Assembly (NCBI RefSeq): GCF_947496485.1
Contig: NZ_CANMCZ010000001.1
Span: 1,111,596 to 1,175,595, forward strand
DNA from: an uncultured Winogradskyella sp.
GTDB lineage: Bacteria; Bacteroidota; Bacteroidia; Flavobacteriales; Flavobacteriaceae
Length of the DNA: 64,000 nucleotides
Reading direction: 5' to 3'
Positions 58,963-64,000 of the stretch are shown here, in pieces. Each line of letters starts with the position of its first letter. Within the stretch, counting starts at the first letter, position 1. The position numbers and the translations under genes were made by a program. The notes under the pieces were generated by a model. That model had not been told where the DNA came from. It did not search any database and saw nothing but the letters and a program-made list of their open reading frames with translations.

Positions 58963-59820
58963 TTAAAGAACATTCAATAATTGTTCCTTAATTTTTTCGA
59001 GCTCATCTTTCATTTGTACAACAAGCTTTTGCATTGGTGCATAATTAGATTTTGAACCTATTGTATTAATTTCTCGTCCAATCTCTTGAGAAATAAAACC
59101 AAGTTTTTTTCCGTTAGAATCATCAGAGTTTAGTGCTTTTTCAAAATAATCTAAGTGATTGTCTAGCCTTACTTTTTCTTCCGTGATATCAAATTTTTCG
59201 ATGTAGTAAACGAGTTCTTGTTCAAATCGATTTTCATCTACTTTTTCTTTAATATCTGCAACACCCTTTTCTAAACGTGCTCTTACTCCATCGATACGAT
59301 CTGGATCCATTGTAATCACTTCTTGCAATAGTCGTCTTAGTGTTTTAATTCTATCTAAAAAATCTTGTTTTAGGATGGCACCTTCGTCTTTTCGGTAAAC
59401 CACAATTTTGCCAATTGCTTCATTGATACCGTTTGCAATTAAAGCCCATTCTTCTTCATCAATATCATCACGCTCTGTAGTTACAGCATCTGGTAAACGA
59501 ATTGCCATTTTTAAGAGTTCTGTTGCATCGCCATCAACAACGCCCTTAAGCTGCTTTATATATTCATTAACTACAGTTTTGTTGATTTTAGAGCTAGTGT
59601 CTTCACCAGTAATTTCAACATAAAGCGAAAAATCTACCTTTCCTCTTCCAAGATGTTTTGCAATAAGCTTTCTTATGTCTAGCTCTTTTGCACGATACAT
59701 GGATGGCATGCGAGCATTGAGATCTAAGCTTTTACTATTGAGTGATTTTAATTCTATAGATATTTTTTTAGTTGGGAGCTGAAGTACAGATTTCCCATAA
59801 CCTGTCATGGATTGTATCAT
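58963..59820 (-). CDS. yicC: YicC/YloC-family endoribonuclease
   Basis: About 285 residues from MIQSMTGYG (59820), the family's typical N-terminus; the ORF-track start adds nine residues. Conserved segments are SLNSKSLDLNARMP, YIEKFDITEEKVRLDNHLDY and GKKLGFISQEIGREINTIGSKS. YicC-type proteins are ring-forming RNases implicated in sRNA turnover. First gene of the yicC-gmk-nadD group. Confidence 0.95.
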   Translation of the reverse strand: MIQSMTGYGKSVLQLPTKKISIELKSLNSKSLDLNARMPSMYRAKELDIRKLIAKHLGRGKVDFSLYVEITGEDTSSKINKTVVNEYIKQLKGVVDGDATELLKMAIRLPDAVTTERDDIDEEEWALIANGINEAIGKIVVYRKDEGAILKQDFLDRIKTLRRLLQEVITMDPDRIDGVRARLEKGVADIKEKVDENRFEQELVYYIEKFDITEEKVRLDNHLDYFEKALNSDDSNGKKLGFISQEIGREINTIGSKSNYAPMQKLVVQMKDELEKIKEQLLNVL

Positions 59821-59953
59821 TAAGACATTACTATTTAAGTTGCGCAAAGGTACAAAAAGGAATGGTTTTATGGTTTTAATAAATAGTTTGAAAAGGGTAA
59901 AGTAGAGACTTGAGACTTTTATAACTTTGCAATTCTAATTTGAAATGCAATAG

Positions 59954-60433
59954 ATGTATAAAAAACAGTTTGAAATCCGCTGGAGCGATATAGATGCTAA
60001 TGGTCATTTAGCCAATTCTGCCTATACTAATTTTATGAGTCATGCAAGAATGTCCTTTTTTGGTCAGCAAGGCTTTTCTATGCCAGAAATTAGAAAACAT
60101 AATGTAGGACCAGTGGTGTTTTATGAGCATATGTACTATTTTAAAGAATCGTTCATTGGAGCACCAATTACTGTTACTATTGAAGTTTCTGGTTTAAGCG
60201 AAGATGGAATGTTATTTATGTTTGAACATAATTTTTACAATCACAAAGGTCAAAATTTGGCGTATTGCGAAATGCAAGGTGGTTGGATAGATTTAAAGTT
60301 GAGGAAGTTGACAGGCTTGCCAGAAAATTTAATGGAGTTGGCTAATGAGTTTCCAAAATCAGAAAGCTTTAGAATTTTGACAAAAGCTGATACTCGTAAG
60401 CATGGTGTACGACCAGAATCTATAAAAGTTTAG
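59954..60433 (+). CDS. Acyl-CoA thioesterase (hotdog fold)
   Basis: This 159-residue 4HBT-type protein has RWSDIDANGHLANSAYTNFM, the helix start typical of the family with catalytic Asp, and later FEHNFYNHKGQNLAYCEMQG. It hydrolyses acyl-CoA thioesters; chain specificity is unknown. Divergent from yicC and convergent with the GNAT gene. Confidence 0.9.
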   Translation: MYKKQFEIRWSDIDANGHLANSAYTNFMSHARMSFFGQQGFSMPEIRKHNVGPVVFYEHMYYFKESFIGAPITVTIEVSGLSEDGMLFMFEHNFYNHKGQNLAYCEMQGGWIDLKLRKLTGLPENLMELANEFPKSESFRILTKADTRKHGVRPESIKV

Positions 60434-60438
60434 AGCGC

Positions 60439-61572
60439 TTATTTAAAAACTGAATGCTGTTTAAAAGATTTAATTTGAACATTTTTTATAAAAGGCTTCA
60501 GAATTTGATTAGGAATATAGCGTTTGTGTTTACAGTAACAGGTCAACGCTTTTGGCTCTGCTCCAAGTGTACTTTTAATTTCAGAGGCTGTTCTACCTAA
60601 ATTTATTTGGTTTGATTTTGTTTCGATACCTATCCTTACATAATCGTTTAAAATCCTAGGGTAAATGGCAAATTCTTTGTTATTGGAATAATCAATACCT
60701 ATAAAGTGTGCATCGAGATGAGTTTCGTTTTGCATAGCTGAGAGGAATCCAACTAATTTACCATTCAGGAAATAGCCTTTTACTATAAATTTGTCTTTAA
60801 ATGTTTTTTTGAGATGAATGTATGTATCGAGATTTAAAATTTGAGCGTTAAAATCAGCATTATCAATAGTATTTTGATATAATTCTTGAAGTTCTTCTTT
60901 ATGCTTCTCTATGTCTTTCTCAGAAAAGAATTTAGCCTCAAGACACTCACTCTTAGAATCTGCTTTATTCGCTTTTACTCTGTATTTTGATTTTAATGCT
61001 TTTTTATAATCCTCAAAAGACTGCCATTCTGGTTTCAAAGTAATAATCATATTAGGCTCTACTTGCATTGCCGCATAATCGTAGGGTTTTAAATGATCTG
61101 TGATGTAAAGTGATTCATTTTCAAAATCTTTGATGAATATGGCACTTAATTTTCTTGTGTTCTTTGAGAGTTGCCCAACTGCTTTAGCAATAGCATTAAA
61201 CGTATCAATTTTATCTTCACCATCTTTTAAAAATGTACCATATTCACCACTCAAAAATACATTTCCACAAAACAATACACCAATGTGATTTCTACAAAAC
61301 ATATTGTTAACCATACGTCTAATTTTATCAGACATTCTAATATTTTTAGTAATGGTTTCTATACCAATCGTAACAATTTGTGTGTTAGCAAAAGCAACAG
61401 CTTCTTCGCCTTTTAAAATGAAAATATAATTGAATTCAATATCTGTATTTGCAAGTTCGAAAGCGCTTAAGAATTCTGGTGAATAATAAATATTGGTACA
61501 ACAATTTACACTATCCCAATAAGTTTGAGGAATAGCATCAACTGTTTTAAAAACTTCTGATTTTAATTGCAA
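60439..61572 (-). CDS. GNAT-like (BioF2-type) acyltransferase
   Basis: This 377-residue protein has duplicated GNAT-type halves; the C-terminal half carries KGYFLNGKLVGFLSAMQNET, HFIGIDYSNNKEFAIYPRIL and INLGRTASEIKSTLGAEP. It resembles the FemAB/BioF2-like group that transfers acyl or aminoacyl groups. Substrate unknown. It lies 2 bases downstream of the EamA transporter gene. Confidence 0.75.
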   Translation of the reverse strand: MQLKSEVFKTVDAIPQTYWDSVNCCTNIYYSPEFLSAFELANTDIEFNYIFILKGEEAVAFANTQIVTIGIETITKNIRMSDKIRRMVNNMFCRNHIGVLFCGNVFLSGEYGTFLKDGEDKIDTFNAIAKAVGQLSKNTRKLSAIFIKDFENESLYITDHLKPYDYAAMQVEPNMIITLKPEWQSFEDYKKALKSKYRVKANKADSKSECLEAKFFSEKDIEKHKEELQELYQNTIDNADFNAQILNLDTYIHLKKTFKDKFIVKGYFLNGKLVGFLSAMQNETHLDAHFIGIDYSNNKEFAIYPRILNDYVRIGIETKSNQINLGRTASEIKSTLGAEPKALTCYCKHKRYIPNQILKPFIKNVQIKSFKQHSVFK

Positions 61573-61574
61573 TA

Positions 61575-62468
61575 CTAATTAGTTTGTTTAATTTTTACAG
61601 TCACAAGGTATACACCTAAAAATATTATAAGCATAGCACCAATTTTTATAGAATCAATAAAATCTACTCCCATTGCAAGTGCAAAAAGTCCGGCAATAAC
61701 TGGTTGAAGATAAATAAATGTGCCTACAGTAGATGCTTTTAGTTTATTTAACGCTAAAGGGTTAAATAAATAGGTGCCAAAGGTTGCTCCAATAATTACA
61801 AACAACACAGAGAATGTAGTATATGGTGTAAAAGTTTGCCATTGTACGGCTTCTAATTCATTATATCCAAACGGAATCAAGATAATTAAACCAAACAAAA
61901 ACAACCATTTAATAAAAGTGAATGGGTGGTATTTCGCTGTTAATTGCTTTATTAATATGACGTAAATACTGTATGAAATAGCATTTAAGAAAATGAGTAA
62001 ATTACCCAAAGGTACATTATCGCCAGCTCTTGCAGACTTGCCATAAATGGTTAAAATTAACGCTCCGACTATACCTAATACGACTCCGAATATTTTGAGC
62101 TTAGTGACACTCTCTTTTAAAATAATGGAAGATAGTATCAAGATAATAATCGGTACAATTATCATTATAGATGAGGCGTGGATTGGTGAAGTATACTCTA
62201 ATCCTTTAAAAAAGAAAAGCATATTAACAACAACACCAAAAATGGCAGCTACAAAGAATTTAATGAAATCTTTTTTTTCAATCTTTTGTTTAGGTACAAA
62301 AAAACTCAATAACCAAAATAATACTGTAGCACCTGCGACTCTTAACAACACAAAACCAAACGGCTTAATATAATTTTCATTCATTACAGTTTTTGCAATG
62401 GTATAGTTAAGTCCATATAATAGCTGCACCATAAAAAGTGCAAAAATGGCAAAGCCTCTACTGTTCAT
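61575..62468 (-). CDS. EamA/DMT-family transporter
   Basis: About 297 residues from MNSRGFAIFALFM (62468), the start that begins the first of ten TM helices; the longer ORF-track start overlaps the upstream gene further. Two EamA repeats are visible (VVNMLFFFKGLEYTSPIHAS; GTYLFNPLALNKLKASTVGT). It exports or imports small metabolites, unknown. Confidence 0.9.
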   Translation of the reverse strand: MNSRGFAIFALFMVQLLYGLNYTIAKTVMNENYIKPFGFVLLRVAGATVLFWLLSFFVPKQKIEKKDFIKFFVAAIFGVVVNMLFFFKGLEYTSPIHASSIMIIVPIIILILSSIILKESVTKLKIFGVVLGIVGALILTIYGKSARAGDNVPLGNLLIFLNAISYSIYVILIKQLTAKYHPFTFIKWLFLFGLIILIPFGYNELEAVQWQTFTPYTTFSVLFVIIGATFGTYLFNPLALNKLKASTVGTFIYLQPVIAGLFALAMGVDFIDSIKIGAMLIIFLGVYLVTVKIKQTN

Positions 62469-62814
62469 GTATAGCTTGTTTTGCAGCTTCAACCGTTTTT
62501 TTAGAATTACCTATAAAAATCTGATTATTGTAAATTATAACTGGTCTTTTTAAGAATGTATAATGTTCTAAAATGTAGCTTTTGAAATCTTCCTCTGATA
62601 ATGATTTATCTTTTAAACCTAATTCTTTATATAGTCTAGCACGTTTACTAAATAAACTTTCGTAACTGTCTGCTAAGCCTCTCATCTCTTCAATTTGAGC
62701 TTTTGTAATCGATTCCGTTTTTATGTCTTGAAGTAGGAATCCTTTAGGTAAATTAAGCTCATTAATGATACGAGTACAGGTATTACAAGTGCTTAGGTAG
62801 TATATTTTGTTCAT
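62458..62814 (-). CDS. ArsC/Spx-family thioredoxin-fold protein
   Basis: About 118 residues from MNKIYYLSTCNTC (62814). The CNTC motif near 10-13 and RPVIIYNNQIFIGNSKKTVE match the ArsC/YffB/Spx group. In Bacteroidota these are rarely true arsenate reductases and no ars operon is adjacent. It overlaps the EamA gene by 11 bases. Confidence 0.85.
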   Translation of the reverse strand: MNKIYYLSTCNTCTRIINELNLPKGFLLQDIKTESITKAQIEEMRGLADSYESLFSKRARLYKELGLKDKSLSEEDFKSYILEHYTFLKRPVIIYNNQIFIGNSKKTVEAAKQAIHEQ

Positions 62815-62971
62815 CTTAAAAAGCAATCTATATGTTATGAGATTACAAAGAAACCGTATTTAAAATGAATTTTAAATACATTTATGAAAAATATGAGTAA
62901 CACAACTCTAAGTGTTACAAAAGGTTTATAATCGATATAATTATTATATTGTAAACACTTAAACTATAGGT

Positions 62972-63322
62972 ATGCAAAGACAATGTCCAGAGTGTGGAGA
63001 TAAAATTAGAGGAAGAATTGACAAGAAGTTCTGTAGCGATGGTTGTAGAAATGCACACAATAACCGTGTAAACAAGGATTCTAAAAATCTTATTAGAAAC
63101 ACAAATAATAGATTGCGAAAAAATTACAGAATCTTAGAAGGCCTTAACCCAATTAAAAAGACGAAATGCTCTAGAGCCAAACTCATAGAAAAAGGATTTG
63201 ACTTTAACTATTTTACAAGTATTTATACTACCAAAGCTGGCGCCATTTATTACTTTGTATACGACCAAGGCTATTTACCATTAGAGGGAGACTACTATGC
63301 TTTGGTAAAACGTGACGACTAG
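62972..63322 (+). CDS. Zn-ribbon protein (DUF2116-like)
   Basis: This 116-residue protein has an N-terminal CPECG...CSDGCRNAHN zinc-binding pattern like DUF2116 and a basic C-terminal half. Likely binds nucleic acid. Convergent with the CBS gene, overlapping it by 4 bases. Confidence 0.8.
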   Translation: MQRQCPECGDKIRGRIDKKFCSDGCRNAHNNRVNKDSKNLIRNTNNRLRKNYRILEGLNPIKKTKCSRAKLIEKGFDFNYFTSIYTTKAGAIYYFVYDQGYLPLEGDYYALVKRDD

Positions 63323-63804
63323 GACCCTCTTTTAGTTGTACTATTCCAATTTTCGCCTTTAAGCTCTAGTGCTGCTTTTAAAATATCCTTCTGGCTAATT
63401 TGCCCAACAAGCTTACCGTTTTCTATGATAGGGAAACGACGTCTTTTGGATTGTAGAAACTTGTTTGCTGCATCAAAAACATCCAAATTACCATCAATAG
63501 TTTCTACATTTATGGCCATTCGCTTTTCAACATTATCATGCTCTAAAGGCATATTATAATAACGGCTTTCACTCAATTGCTTTAAACAATCACCTTCAGA
63601 AATAATACCTACGAGTTCTTGCTTCTCATTAACTACAGGTCCACCAGAAATTTTGTGTTTAATTAAAGATTCAACAACCTCTTGTACAGATTGATCTGGT
63701 CTAAACGTTATAAGATTTGTAGTCATATAATCTTTCACTTTTAATGACGTTGGTGTTGAAGCATTTTGCTGCTTTCGAGCACCTTGAAAACTCTTTATTC
63801 CCAT
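63319..63804 (-). CDS. CBS-domain protein
   Basis: This 161-residue protein has a tandem CBS pair (VKDYMTTNLITFRPDQSVQE, VVNEKQELVGIISEGDCLKQ; MAINVETIDGNLDVFDAANK, FPIIENGKLVGQISQKDILK). It binds adenine nucleotides and senses energy state; partner unknown. Confidence 0.92.
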   Translation of the reverse strand: MGIKSFQGARKQQNASTPTSLKVKDYMTTNLITFRPDQSVQEVVESLIKHKISGGPVVNEKQELVGIISEGDCLKQLSESRYYNMPLEHDNVEKRMAINVETIDGNLDVFDAANKFLQSKRRRFPIIENGKLVGQISQKDILKAALELKGENWNSTTKRGS

Positions 63805-63919
63805 AGCGTTAAAAATTTTGTGTTAATCTTAAAGTTACTCAAAATTAATTATCTAGCAAAATCAAAAACCATAAGCTTATATATTGCGTACTTTTATCGC
63901 TCATATTTAACCTTTTAAC

Positions 63920-64000
63920 TTGAAAAAACAAATTAGTGTCATTGGTTGTGGTTGGCTTGGGCTTCCTTTAGCTACATTTCTAATTGATGAAGGATTTAAG
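63920..64000 (+). CDS. Rossmann-fold NAD(P)-binding protein, 5' end only
   Basis: A TTG start at 63920 gives KKQISVIGCGWLGLPLATFL, a GxGxxG dinucleotide-binding motif (GCGWLG) as in SDR-type epimerases and related proteins. The rest is outside the window. No ATG is available in frame. Confidence 0.65.
   Translation, partial: MKKQISVIGCGWLGLPLATFLIDEGFK

Noticed and set aside
1-64000. CRISPR arrays, insertion sequences, prophage genes
   Set aside because: No regularly spaced repeats, transposase, integrase or phage structural genes were seen; the only short repeats are the operator-like and REP-like ones reported.

Overview
The window is AT-rich chromosomal DNA from a marine-type member of the Flavobacteriaceae (Bacteroidota). 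The signs are a SusC/SusD pair, type IX secretion (T9SS) C-terminal sorting domains, SPII lipoproteins, TTTG-N19-TAnnTTTG-like promoters, near absence of Shine-Dalgarno sequences, a FecR/ECF sigma/TonB receptor cell-surface signalling set, and DUF5777 and DUF1501/DUF1800 genes. I cannot name the species.

Layout. 1-9000: a minus-strand polysaccharide utilisation locus (SusC, SusD, a duplicated LamG lipoprotein and two GH144/glucoamylase-family lipoproteins, one cut by the window edge), preceded by a membrane-spanning Y_Y_Y/LuxR regulator (9196-11994). 12197-13504: a T9SS-exported metallopeptidase. 13505-18950: an RNA-dense accessory region on the plus strand. It holds a small near-leaderless ORF with a strong terminator, a 6S-like RNA, a promoter with a 25-codon leader ORF and mutually exclusive antiterminator/terminator hairpins, a TPR gene, ten compact and atypical tRNA genes, then interrupted, orphan and apparently permuted tRNA genes mixed with group I-intron-like RNA, and a soluble slipin/SPFH gene. 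19229-29327: a glycan or lipid-glycan biosynthesis and export cluster (nucleotidyltransferase-like protein, two cobalamin-binding radical SAM proteins, methyltransferase, GT2, ABC flippase-type transporter, two GT4-like enzymes, sulfotransferase). 29375-31538: YceI, c-type cytochrome-like lipoprotein, DUF5777 barrel and OB-fold protein. 31626-37059: an ECF sigma/FecR/STN-TonB receptor system divergent from two acidic lipoproteins. 37062-49325: HDAC-family deacetylase, two paralogous MG2/plug surface proteins, metG, DUF1501/DUF1800, LD-carboxypeptidase. 49465-64000: a large T9SS protein, HEAT protein, beta-lactamase-fold hydrolase, AraC regulator, yraN, the yicC-gmk-nadD group, thioesterase, GNAT, EamA transporter, ArsC-like protein, Zn-ribbon protein, CBS protein and the start of a Rossmann protein.

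The most unusual part is the tRNA island. Its first ten tRNAs fold well but are odd: both tRNA-Leu genes lack the long variable arm and one anticodon is unclear. Downstream, one tRNA is split by an insert carrying group I intron core motifs, one has an insert between its D and anticodon arms, one is an orphan 5' half, and at least one (17150-17231) makes a nearly perfect cloverleaf only if its 3' half, which lies upstream, is joined to its 5' half downstream. The leader ORF upstream of the island contains every amino acid for which I could assign an array tRNA, and its stop lies where a ribosome would cover the antiterminator. My working model (inference) is a stress-induced RNA maintenance or anti-anticodon-nuclease island in which tRNA depletion causes antitermination and expression of a TPR protein, spare or decoy tRNAs and a slipin. 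No RtcB or TROVE gene is inside the window.
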